Assembly: GCA_017552985.1 (NCBI GenBank)
Contig: JAFZNO010000008.1
Coordinates: forward strand, 1-64,000
Source: Lachnospiraceae bacterium
Lineage (GTDB): Bacteria > Bacillota > Clostridia > Lachnospirales > Lachnospiraceae
Reading direction: 5' to 3'
Length of the DNA stretch: 64,000 nt
The position numbers and the translations under genes are program-made. Positions 7,327 through 15,264 of this stretch are shown here, one piece after another. The notes below the pieces were generated by a model that worked only from the letters and a program-made list of their open reading frames with translations, had not been told where the DNA came from and searched no databases. How positions within the stretch are numbered: position 1 is the stretch's first letter; each line of letters begins with the position of its first letter.

Positions 7327-7630
7327 TGCCCTGGCGCACGATGCGCCTATCTATTCCATTGACTTGAGTGCTAATCCCAAACTAAATTATTTCTCATGCC
7401 AGGGCGGATATCTTACGAAACTTGATTTGTCCCACAATCCTGACATGCAGTATCTTGACATTCAGTTTTTGCCTTTGGAAGAACTTGATATCAGAAACTG
7501 CCCTAAGCTGGTTGACATTATAGAAAATTGCGAACGTGTTGAGATCAGAGACAGAAAGGCATGGGATGGAGACAGCGATCATGAAGGTCAGATTCAGGTT
7601 CCGCTGAAATGCAAACTGATTTACAAATAA
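7307..7630 (+). pseudogene. Leucine-rich-repeat protein remnant
   Basis: A 107-codon frame encoding three or four LRR-type repeats (IDLSANPKLNYF, KLDLSHNPDMQYLDI, ELDIRNCPKLVDI) followed by a short charged tail. This is the repeat style of large surface proteins of the BspA-like/LRR class. It has no signal peptide or plausible ribosome binding site, and its first codons lie inside the terminator of the gene before. It therefore reads as the 3' stump of a larger gene whose front has been deleted. A small expressed protein cannot be fully excluded. Confidence 0.55.
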
Positions 7631-7641
7631 ACGAAAGGTTC

Positions 7642-7677
7642 AAAAAAGTCCTGGAATTTGATTTCCAGGACTTTTTG
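7642..7677 (+). terminator. Terminator after LRR remnant
   Basis: AAAAAGTCCTGGAAa pairs with tTTCCAGGACTTTTT around a TTGA loop. It shares the AAAGTCCTGGAA core with the terminators at 640 and 3220. Confidence 0.9.
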
Positions 7678-7827
7678 TTTGCGGAAAAAGCCCCAAAATT
7701 GGGCGTTGCAACGGCATTTAACGGGATTGCCAATGGGCGTTGCGGGATTGTTAAGGCTGCTTGGTGGTGCTTTTGGGGAGAAAATCATACGATGGATTCA
7801 TCAAAAAACTTCAAGGAGGATCTGTTG

Positions 7828-8766
7828 ATGAAAAACATCGTATTGAATTTGATACCCTTTAACAACCGGAAAGAAATGACGGCACCTGAGTTTGTCATAA
7901 AGAAGCTATTGGCGTTTATTCTGATCTATATTGCCAGCGTGATCATAGGAGAGGCCGTCATCATCGGGGCGCTGTCGGGAATGGGCTTTGACGTCATGAA
8001 TGGCGAAGTGCCGCCAGAGGGAATCGCGACCTGGCTTCTTTCTTATTTTGAATATGCCGTTTATATTCTGTTGGCGTTTCTTTATATTAAGTTGATCGAA
8101 AAGGAATCCCCGAAAGCCATGTTTCAGGGGAAGGCGTTGGATTATCTGACGGGCGCGGTATTTTCCGTGGGGCTGCTGGCGGTGATCATTTGTGGCTGCT
8201 GCGCGTCAGGATCCATTTCTTTCCTAGGCGTAGGCGCAGGCGTTAACGTGTCAAGGCTTCTTTTGATTCTTCCTGGGATTGCTTTACAGGCGGCATCGGA
8301 AGAGGTGCTGTGCAGAGGTTTTTTGCTGGGTGCATTGAAAAAGAAAATTTCCGATCCGGCAGCAGTGTTTATCAGCTCGACGGTATTTGCGCTCCCGCAT
8401 TTCCTGGGAATGCTTTCCTGTGAACCGAAATTTTTCATCGTGGGAGTGATTAATTTGTATCTGATTTCCATTTTATTTTCCGTGCTGACTCTTAAGAGGG
8501 GTAATATTTGGATGGCCTGTGGATTGCATTTCGCATGGAATTACGTGCTAAATAACGTTATGGGGCTTACGATGAGTGGACGTGAGAGCTTATCCGACGG
8601 ACCTTTGGCTTTTGGCGTCAACGGAGGCAATCTGCTGAACGGCGGTGCTTACGGAATCGAAGCCAGCATTCTCACGACGGTCGTGCTCACGTTGGCTTTG
8701 GCAGGCCTGTTTGGCGCAAAGCGCAAGAAGGGAGGAGCATCACTTGCGCAGGAAGAGGATATTTGA
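7828..8766 (+). CDS. CPBP family intramembrane metalloprotease
   Basis: 312 residues, very hydrophobic with about eight membrane segments. The CPBP (CAAX protease and bacteriocin-processing, formerly Abi) signature is present: the EE..R motif in ASEEVLCRGFLLG, a downstream His (ALPHFLG), and HFAWN in a later helix. These are the family's metal-binding and catalytic residues. The frame is open far upstream, but AAGGAGG at 7814-7820 fixes the start at 7828. An XRE regulator with its own membrane segment follows within 50 nt. The substrate is unknown. Confidence 0.88.
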   Translation: MKNIVLNLIPFNNRKEMTAPEFVIKKLLAFILIYIASVIIGEAVIIGALSGMGFDVMNGEVPPEGIATWLLSYFEYAVYILLAFLYIKLIEKESPKAMFQGKALDYLTGAVFSVGLLAVIICGCCASGSISFLGVGAGVNVSRLLLILPGIALQAASEEVLCRGFLLGALKKKISDPAAVFISSTVFALPHFLGMLSCEPKFFIVGVINLYLISILFSVLTLKRGNIWMACGLHFAWNYVLNNVMGLTMSGRESLSDGPLAFGVNGGNLLNGGAYGIEASILTTVVLTLALAGLFGAKRKKGGASLAQEEDI

Positions 8767-8813
8767 TATGATTTCCTTAATGGAACGTAAGCATAAGAAA
8801 GGTGAGCGTAAAG

Positions 8814-9209
8814 ATGGAATTTAACAATAAACTGTATGAACTGCGAAAACAAAAAGGGTTCTCTCAGGAAGAGCTTGCAAATCGCCTTAACGTTTCCAGA
8901 CAGACGATTTCGAAGTGGGAGGTCGGCGAGTCGACGCCCGACATGGAAAAACTGGTGGCCATCAGCGACTTGTTCGGAGTATCGCTGGATGAACTGGTCA
9001 TGGATAAGACGCCTCAAAAGGCGGAACCGTCGGTGCAGGTAGTGAAATCGGAATTTTACAGTGACGTGAAGGAGCACGTGCTGACGGAGGCAAACAAGCA
9101 GAAGGCAAAAAAGGGCCTAAAGATCGCGGGCATAGTTTTCGGGATCATTCTTCTGGTGGATCTGATCAGCTTTATCATCTATGCAGCGGTGTTTGGATTA
9201 CCGCAATAA
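8814..9209 (+). CDS. XRE family regulator with C-terminal membrane anchor
   Basis: 131 residues. An HTH_3 domain fills residues 1-60 (RKQKGFSQEELANRL, SRQTISKWE, STPDMEKL), then a short linker, and one strong transmembrane segment near the C-terminus (GIVFGIILLVDLISFIIYAA). It should be a DNA-binding protein tethered to the membrane. GTG at 8802 is open, but AAGGTGAG before the ATG at 8814 gives normal spacing. It lies directly after a CPBP protease gene and just before an alpha/beta hydrolase, in one likely operon. Confidence 0.88.
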   Translation: MEFNNKLYELRKQKGFSQEELANRLNVSRQTISKWEVGESTPDMEKLVAISDLFGVSLDELVMDKTPQKAEPSVQVVKSEFYSDVKEHVLTEANKQKAKKGLKIAGIVFGIILLVDLISFIIYAAVFGLPQ

Positions 9210-9234
9210 AAAAATTTGTTGGGAGGATTTGATC

Positions 9235-9807
9235 ATGGCAAAACTGGCAATTATTTTTCCGGGAATCGGGTATACCTGTGATAAACCGTTGTTGTATTAT
9301 GCAGAGGATTTGGCAGCCCAGAGTGGTTATGAATGCAAACGGATAGCGTATGCCCTGCCGGGAGAAACGAGGATTCGCGGGAATCTGGAAAAGATGGAAG
9401 AAGCATTCCGGATCCTGTATGCCCGTGCGGAAGAATGCCTTTCGGACGTGGATTGGGAAGGGTATGAAGAGGTTTTGCTGATTTCCAAGAGCATCGGAAC
9501 GGTCATCGCAGCCGCATATGCCCAAAAGCTGACGGGAATGCGGATCCGCCACGTGTTGTATACGCCGCTGGAGCATACGTTTCCCTTTCATCCGGAAAAT
9601 GCCATTGGTTTTATTGGGACGGCAGATTCCTGGTGCGTTTCTTCCGAAGTCCTAAGGCTCGCGAAGGAGCAGGGAATCCCGATGCACGTCTATGACGGTG
9701 CGAATCACTCGCTGGAAAAGGGTGACGTGCTGGCTGACCTAAGTACCATCCGGGACGTCATGGAGAAGACAAGCGAGTTTTTGAGTGGACCATGGGGACG
9801 GGGTTAG
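9235..9807 (+). CDS. Alpha/beta hydrolase family protein
   Basis: 190 residues, cytoplasmic. The nucleophile elbow reads LLISKSIGT (S-x-S-x-G in place of G-x-S-x-G), and a late GANHSLE supplies the catalytic His. The N-terminal FPGIGYTCD strand-loop fits the oxyanion region of small alpha/beta hydrolases. The substrate is unknown. GGGAGG at 9221-9226 directs the ATG at 9235; the longer upstream frame overlaps the previous gene and is not used. The stop codon lies inside a GC-rich hairpin. Confidence 0.8.
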   Translation: MAKLAIIFPGIGYTCDKPLLYYAEDLAAQSGYECKRIAYALPGETRIRGNLEKMEEAFRILYARAEECLSDVDWEGYEEVLLISKSIGTVIAAAYAQKLTGMRIRHVLYTPLEHTFPFHPENAIGFIGTADSWCVSSEVLRLAKEQGIPMHVYDGANHSLEKGDVLADLSTIRDVMEKTSEFLSGPWGRG

Positions 9808-9839
9808 TGGTCCAAAATAATGCCCCACTGTCCTCGTCC
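9796..9839 (+). other. Imperfect GC-rich hairpin at the hydrolase 3' end
   Basis: Arms 9796-9810 and 9825-9839 match at 12 of 15 positions (GGACG.GG..AGTGG). The hydrolase stop codon (9805-9807) sits in the first arm. No T-tract follows directly, so it may act as mRNA 3' end protection rather than a terminator. Confidence 0.45.
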
Positions 9840-9876
9840 TCAGAGCTTATAGCCTACCGTTTTTTCTGATGAGGTG

Positions 9877-10055
9877 GAAAGCAACAAAATAGGCAAGAAT
9901 TCGGGAAATTGTTGCTGCCGCAGGCGAAAATAGAAAGTAGAAAGCAACAAAATAGGCGAGAATTCGGGAAATTGTTGCTTACGTAGGCGAAAATAGAAAG
10001 CAGAAGGCAACAAAATAGGCTGAAAACTGTGAAATTGTTGCTTTCATAGGCGAAC
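9877..10055 (+). repeat. Three tandem 63-bp repeats with internal dyads
   Basis: Three direct copies start with GCAACAAAATAGGC at 9881, 9944 and 10007, giving an exact 63-nt period; the third is more diverged and truncated. Every unit contains an inverted pair AGCAACAA...TTGTTGCT (9880-9887/9909-9916, 9943-9950/9972-9979, and about 10006-10013/10035-10042) with a 21-nt loop, followed by an AGGCGAA motif. No open reading frame uses the repeats. Hairpin RNA units or protein-binding sites are both possible. Confidence 0.85.
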
Positions 10056-10149
10056 GAGGAAGAACAAACGGCGAAATAAAAAGAAAACTCAGTTTTCGCC
10101 GTACCACCGAGTCATAATGGGGAAAAAGGACGGGGGAAAACAAAGAATT

Positions 10150-10240
10150 TGACAAATTCCGGTTTGTCTGCGCGGTGCCATCCGCATTCCGCTACGCGGC
10201 GCCATCCGCCAAATGCTTCGCATTCGTCGGATGACGCGCT
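10150..10240. other. Palindrome-rich non-coding element
   Basis: Contains a GACAAA-ttccgg-TTTGTC hairpin (10150-10167), two direct copies of GCCATCCGC, and an imperfect inverted repeat of GCGCCATCCGCCAAATGC with GCATTCGTCGGATGACGC (about 10199-10239). It resembles a REP/MITE-like decayed repeat. A 62-codon minus-strand frame across it is arginine-rich and is not believed to be a gene. Confidence 0.5.
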
Positions 10241-10261
10241 GGCGCGCTATGCAATCAGTTA

Positions 10262-10296
10262 GAAAAGACCTGACCACAAGGTGGCCGGGTCTTTTT
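10262..10296. terminator. Bidirectional terminator between convergent units
   Basis: AAAGACCtGaCCAC-aag-GTGGcCgGGTCTTTTT: a long stem with A-rich and T-rich flanks, so it can act in both directions. It lies 36 nt beyond the 3' end of the minus-strand ABC exporter operon. Confidence 0.88.
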
Positions 10297-10331
10297 AGTG
10301 ACTTTAATTTAGTGACGGCAATTCAGCAGCA

Positions 10332-12095
10332 TCAATTCAGCGCATAGTACAATCCCTTCAGGGCCATGAGTTCCTCGTGGCTGCCCTGTTCGGCGATGCC
10401 TTTGTTGGAGATGTAGAGGATGCGGTCGGCGCTCCGGATGGTGGAGAGGCGGTGGGCTACCATGAAGGAGGTCTTGTCCTTCAGAATCTTTGCCAGCGCC
10501 TTCTGGATCAAGGCTTCCGTCTCGGTGTCGATGGAGCTTGTCGCCTCGTCCAGGATGACAACGGAAGGGTTCTTCAGGATGATCCTTGCGAAGGAGAGGA
10601 GCTGCTTTTCACCGGCGGACAGGCCTGCGCCGCGCTCTTCCAGCTTGTGCTGATAGCCGTCGTTAAATCTTTGGATAAAGCCGTCCGCGTAGATCATCTT
10701 TGCGGCGGCGATGCATTCTTCATCGGTGGCGTCCGGGCGGCCATAGCGGATGTTTTCCATGATGGTTCCCTTGAAGATGAAGGGCTCCTGCATGAGCACG
10801 CCCACTTCCTTTCGAAGGGAATCCAAGGTTACCTTCCGCACGTCCTTGCCGTCGATGCAAACGCTGCCTTCCTTCACGTCGTAGAAGCGGGTCAGCATGT
10901 TGATGACGGTGGTCTTGCCGGCACCGGTCGGTCCAACTAAGGCGATGGTTTCGCCGGGACGCACGTGGAGGTCAAAGTGCTCCAAGACGTTCGCGTCCTC
11001 GTCGTATGCAAAGGTCACGTCGTTGAAGTCCACCTTTCCCTTTACGTCCTTTAGTACTTCGCAGTCCGCCTCGTTTGCAATGTCCACGGGGTAATCGATG
11101 GTGTCAAATACCTGCTCCAAGTTGGAGCTTACCTGTGCGAGCTGCTGGATCAAAACGGCGATCATGGTGAGAGGGCCGCTGAACTGGGTCATGTAACTGG
11201 TAAAGGCAACCACCAGACCGGCATCGACGTTCTTGGATCCGCCAAGGATCAGGAACAGCGCTACGCCATAGAGGCAAACGGTTCCAAGGTTCCAGAAGGT
11301 CTCTACGATGGGAGTGTTGAGCTCGTTGCGCTTGAAGATCCGTAGCCACTGCCTTACGCAGGCGTCATGGATCTCCGAATAGGTCTTTTCGCTGCTCTCG
11401 GTGCGGTTATAGCTTTTCACGATCTTCTCGCCCATAATGGTCTCCACCAAAAATGCGGAACGGTTGGAGTTCTTGGCGCGGAGCTTTGCAAATTCTTTCC
11501 GGATGAAATAGCGGAGGGTGAAAATGCAGATCATCATGGGGATCACGATCGCAAACACGATTGCCGTGAGCGCGGGGGAGAGGCCCAGCATGAAGAAGGT
11601 CACGATGATGAGCTTCACCAGGTAGGACAGAAGATTCAAAACATAGTTGGAAAAGAAGTTTGCCAGGTCGTTTACGTAATCCGTCACGCGCACGACGATC
11701 TTTCCGTTAGGCTTCGAATCAAAATAATCAAAGGGGAGCTCTTGCAGCTTGTAAAAAATGTCTTTCCGGACGTCGCAGATGATCTTGTGACCAACGATGC
11801 CCATGATGCGCTGATGCGCAAAGTTCACGCAGATCTCCAGGAAGGCGATGGTTGCCATGGATGCCACTACAAAGGTCAGGAGCTGGTAGTCCTCGGTCTC
11901 GACCACGTTGTTGATGATCTCTTTTAAAAGGAGCGGCGTGATCATGGCAAGGCCGGCGGAAGCCAGCATCAAAATGCCTACCAGAACAAAATAGCCGACG
12001 TAGGGTTTCATGTAACGGAGCACGCGTCCAAACTGGCGTACGTCAAATTTTTTCTTGATGACTTCATCTTGGAAATACGTATTACGCTTTGCCAC
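10332..12095 (-). CDS. ABC exporter half-transporter, catalytic-type subunit B
   Basis: 587 residues with an N-terminal six-helix ABC transmembrane domain (about 30-320) and a C-terminal nucleotide-binding domain (about 345-587). Walker A is GPTGAGKTT, Walker B VVILDEATSSID with the catalytic Glu intact, and the H-loop MVAHRLS. The signature reads LSAGEKQ, with Glu in place of the usual Gln. It starts with GTG, 2 nt after the stop of its partner, preceded by GGAAGGGGG. Together they form a heterodimeric exporter of the BmrCD/TM287-288 type, likely for drugs, lipids or peptides. Confidence 0.9.
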   Translation of the reverse strand: MAKRNTYFQDEVIKKKFDVRQFGRVLRYMKPYVGYFVLVGILMLASAGLAMITPLLLKEIINNVVETEDYQLLTFVVASMATIAFLEICVNFAHQRIMGIVGHKIICDVRKDIFYKLQELPFDYFDSKPNGKIVVRVTDYVNDLANFFSNYVLNLLSYLVKLIIVTFFMLGLSPALTAIVFAIVIPMMICIFTLRYFIRKEFAKLRAKNSNRSAFLVETIMGEKIVKSYNRTESSEKTYSEIHDACVRQWLRIFKRNELNTPIVETFWNLGTVCLYGVALFLILGGSKNVDAGLVVAFTSYMTQFSGPLTMIAVLIQQLAQVSSNLEQVFDTIDYPVDIANEADCEVLKDVKGKVDFNDVTFAYDEDANVLEHFDLHVRPGETIALVGPTGAGKTTVINMLTRFYDVKEGSVCIDGKDVRKVTLDSLRKEVGVLMQEPFIFKGTIMENIRYGRPDATDEECIAAAKMIYADGFIQRFNDGYQHKLEERGAGLSAGEKQLLSFARIILKNPSVVILDEATSSIDTETEALIQKALAKILKDKTSFMVAHRLSTIRSADRILYISNKGIAEQGSHEELMALKGLYYALN

Positions 12096-12097
12096 GG

Positions 12098-13927
12098 TTA
12101 CACACCCCCTTCCGCAATCTTGTCAGCCAAGGCATCGAAGTTTACTGAGCCTTCCTGATTCTTTTGGATGTTATAGATCTTGGCGAAATCGCCGTTTAGC
12201 TTCATGAGTTCGTCAAAGGTGCCGCGCTCTTCAATGCTTCCGTCCCGCATGAAGAGGATCTCGTCACAATCCACGACGGAGGAAAGCCTGTGGGCGGAAA
12301 TGAGGAGCGTCTTGTCTGGATAGAATTTCTTGATGTCTGCAAGAAGTTTCTTCTCAGTTCCGACGTCGAGGGCGGAAGTGGAGTCATCCAGAACCAGGAT
12401 CGGCGCATCGCGAAGCAAGGCTCTTGCTATGGAAACACGCTGTTTCTGACCGCCGGAGATGCCGAGACCGCGCTCGCCGACGATGGTTTCGTAACCATCC
12501 ATCAGATTTGTGATAAAGCCGTGGGCCTGCGCATGCTCCGCAGCTTTTTGAATCTGCTGTCTCTCCACTTCCGGTTCGGAATATGCGATGTTGGACGTGA
12601 TGGTGTTGGAGAACAGGAACACGTCCTGGAATACGTAGGAGAACTTCTGGCGCAGGGAATCAAGGTCATATGCCCGGATGTCCGTGCCATTCATGGTGAT
12701 CCGGCCGGAGCTTACGTCGTGAACCCGGATGAGGGATTCCAGGAGCACGCTCTTTCCGGAGCCCGTGCCGCCCACGATGCCGATCTTCTTGCCGGGAGTC
12801 ACGTCGAGGTTGATATGCTTTAGAATTTCCTGTCCCTGAATGGCAAGGGAGGCATCCTCCACCTTCAGGTGGATCTGCTCGATGGATTTAGCGGACTTAT
12901 CACCGCCAACGATCTTGCTCTCACAGTTCATGAATTCCATCATCTTCTTGCCGGATACGAGCTGTTGCTGCATCTGGAAGAAGCTATTGTTGATCTGGGT
13001 CACGTGATTCATGATGCGGAACACGTAGTCCGCGCAGGCTACCAGGTAGCCAACCAGCAATTGGCCGTTCATGACCAGAACTGCGGCCACGGCAATGCTT
13101 CCCACGTATGCGATCTGGCGGATGATGCTGAAAACCGCTTCAAAGGAAGAGGAAAGCTTGATCTGTTTGATATGGGAGTCTCTTAGGCTTACGTTGGCCG
13201 TATCAAACTTTCTCTTTTCCAGTTCTTCGTTGGTGAAGGATCTCACCAGACGAACGGCTTCGATGTTTTCCTGCACCGTAAGTGCCATATTGCTGTTGTT
13301 GCCCCTGATGGTGCGGAAATTCTCGCGGGCCAGCTTTCGGAAGCGCAGAAGCGCAACGGCAAAGAACGGCGTGAGCACTACCGGTATGATCAATAGGTAG
13401 GAATTGATGGAGGCCAGCATGCATACCGCAACGATCAGGACGAAGATGCTGTCGAAGATGTTGGGGATCATTCTGCAGAACAATTCCTTGAACATGATGG
13501 TGTCAGAGTTGATGGTGGTAAGGAGTTCACCCGTGTTATATTCAGACACCGTCTCGGAATCCAGCTCCATCAGCTTGTGGAAGGTCAGAACCCTCAGGTC
13601 TGTCTCAAGGCCCAGGCCGAGCCTTTGAAGAATGTAGTTTTTTACGTAGACGATCACGTCCTTAAAGAGGATCAGGCCCAAAAACCAGACGGCCAGCGTC
13701 CAGAACAGCTGCATGCTGTGGACTTCCCCGTATTTTCCGGAGAGCAAAAAGGAGAAGACTCCGCCTTCTTCCGGCGCTTCCTCTTTGATCACGTGGTTGA
13801 TGAACATGGCCGTGAGCATCGGCAAAAGTAGATCTGCCGTTAATGCCGTAAAGCTGAGAAGCTTTGTCAGGACGTCCAGAGGCAGATACTTCTTCCACTG
13901 TTTGAATCCAAATTTGAATACTTCCAT
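12098..13927 (-). CDS. ABC exporter half-transporter, degenerate-site subunit A
   Basis: About 609 residues: six-helix transmembrane domain (about 20-330) and ATPase domain. Walker A is GGTGSGKSV, the signature the canonical ISGGQKQ, the H-loop ISAHRLS. Walker B reads ILVLDDSTSALD, with Asp where the catalytic Glu is expected; this is the known hallmark of the degenerate-site subunit in heterodimeric exporters. A GTG at 13939 is open, but GAAAGGG is too close to it, so the ATG at 13927 is preferred. First gene of a two-gene minus-strand operon. Confidence 0.9.
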   Translation of the reverse strand: MEVFKFGFKQWKKYLPLDVLTKLLSFTALTADLLLPMLTAMFINHVIKEEAPEEGGVFSFLLSGKYGEVHSMQLFWTLAVWFLGLILFKDVIVYVKNYILQRLGLGLETDLRVLTFHKLMELDSETVSEYNTGELLTTINSDTIMFKELFCRMIPNIFDSIFVLIVAVCMLASINSYLLIIPVVLTPFFAVALLRFRKLARENFRTIRGNNSNMALTVQENIEAVRLVRSFTNEELEKRKFDTANVSLRDSHIKQIKLSSSFEAVFSIIRQIAYVGSIAVAAVLVMNGQLLVGYLVACADYVFRIMNHVTQINNSFFQMQQQLVSGKKMMEFMNCESKIVGGDKSAKSIEQIHLKVEDASLAIQGQEILKHINLDVTPGKKIGIVGGTGSGKSVLLESLIRVHDVSSGRITMNGTDIRAYDLDSLRQKFSYVFQDVFLFSNTITSNIAYSEPEVERQQIQKAAEHAQAHGFITNLMDGYETIVGERGLGISGGQKQRVSIARALLRDAPILVLDDSTSALDVGTEKKLLADIKKFYPDKTLLISAHRLSSVVDCDEILFMRDGSIEERGTFDELMKLNGDFAKIYNIQKNQEGSVNFDALADKIAEGGV

Positions 13928-14139
13928 ATTGCGTTGCACCCTTTCTTCCTAAAGCCGTCACGACTGCATCGTGACTTGTCCGCAAACCGACTCTTAGTTT
14001 CCTTGAATAGTTACATACTACTTTTTTCAAATCTTTGCGTCAATAACCTCCGGAAAGTTGATTAACATACTACAAAAAATGGACAAAAAAATACAGTATG
14101 CGGGCAACCCCTTCCTTTATAAGCATTTTGGGCCTTGAA

Positions 14140-14168
14140 TTGACCGCGGACGTTTGTTTTGATATACT
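14140..14168 (+). promoter_or_regulatory. Sigma-A type promoter for the DUF4299 gene
   Basis: TTGACC (14140-14145), a 17-nt spacer and TATACT (14163-14168), about 45 nt before the ATG at 14214. The remaining divergent interval 13940-14139 is AT-rich with no gene seen. Confidence 0.8.
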
Positions 14169-14213
14169 TTTATTGTAAAGCCGTGGGGTAAGAATTTTCA
14201 TGGAGGATGGGGT

Positions 14214-15246
14214 ATGAGCATTGACGTGACGATCAGAAACGGGCAGCTGATCAAGAAGCCATTGAAGCTTCAAGACCTTACGCTGGGAAAGTATGTATGT
14301 GTTTCGCTGGATGAGTATGGACGAAGTACGGGGGAAATAAAAGACGGAGACGTTGTGATCTATGATCCGGCGGCGATCGGAAGGGGAATCTCGGTCCGTG
14401 CATGGTCGGCGAACGTAACGGAGGAAATCTGGCTGAAGGCCTACAATCTTGCTACAAGTCGAGACATGGAACTGTTCTATGAGGTTATCAAGAACGTCAT
14501 GCACGTATGGAAGGCGAAATCCTTTGAACAGGAGGACGCGGTATATACGGAGGCGGACATAGACAAGACGTGCAGCGAGCAAAAGCAGTTTGCCCTTAAG
14601 TTCATGGCGGGATTGGACCGGATGACGCAAAACAGTAAGAGCGATTACGTTACCCTTTATTGTGCCATGATGCCGCTTGACGTTGACGTTCAGTTGCTTA
14701 AGAGGTTTGGCGAAGAAGAGGATGAAGAGGGAATAATAAAATACCTTCATGATCTGCAAAGCAAGGATGCGTATTACGCCGTGCCCTATATTTACAGGTG
14801 CAAACAAAAAGAGAATGCCTTCTTTGGTAATTATACGGTCACCTCTGAGACGGATACCCTATTTCCAAGAGTGGCAAAGACGCCGTTTGGATTTAGGAAT
14901 CCGGCGACGGGGAAACAGATCGAGTGTGATTTCTTTACCGTATCCTTGTTTTCCCTAAAGCAGGACCGGGCCGTGGGCAGGATGTCATTTGATGATTTTG
15001 TGAGATTGGCAGGCGTCAAGAATTGTCCGCCGTTTGACAAAACCCACGTCCTTTTGAAGGGCTTGCCGGAGGAGAAAATGATGGAACTGGCTAATTCGGA
15101 GCACAAGGATCCGCTGGCAGACTAAGGAGCCGTTTTTTGAGGTTAAGGCAACGGATGAGGATTACGTGGATTCCTATTCCCTGCTCGGGCAGGATGACGG
15201 GCAGGAGGCTTTGGAGGAACTGATGCAACGCATTGGGAAACGGTGA
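14214..15246 (+). pseudogene. DUF4299-like protein, interrupted by a 1-nt frameshift near the 3' end
   Basis: The frame from 14214 encodes 303 residues and stops at 15125. The N-terminal 290 residues resemble DUF4299 proteins (DGDVVIYDP, GRGISV, SRDMELFYEVIKN, TLFPR), a family of unknown function. Straight after the stop, the +1 frame continues with a coding-like stretch (EPFFEVKATDEDYVDSYS...) ending at 15246, just 18 nt before the next gene. Removing the T at 15123 turns GACTAAGGAG into GACAAGGAG and joins the two parts into 343 residues. A mutation or a sequencing error is likely; if the stop is real, the protein lacks about 40 residues. Confidence 0.75.
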
Positions 15247-15264
15247 AATAGGGGAGAGACTTAG

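Noticed and set aside
9877-10055. CRISPR array or retron msr for the 63-bp repeats
   Set aside because: Repeats are contiguous without unique spacers, and no cas or reverse transcriptase gene lies nearby.
10089-10277. 62-codon minus-strand frame across the palindromes
   Set aside because: Arg/Met-rich composition from repeat DNA, no ribosome binding site, overlaps the terminator hairpin.
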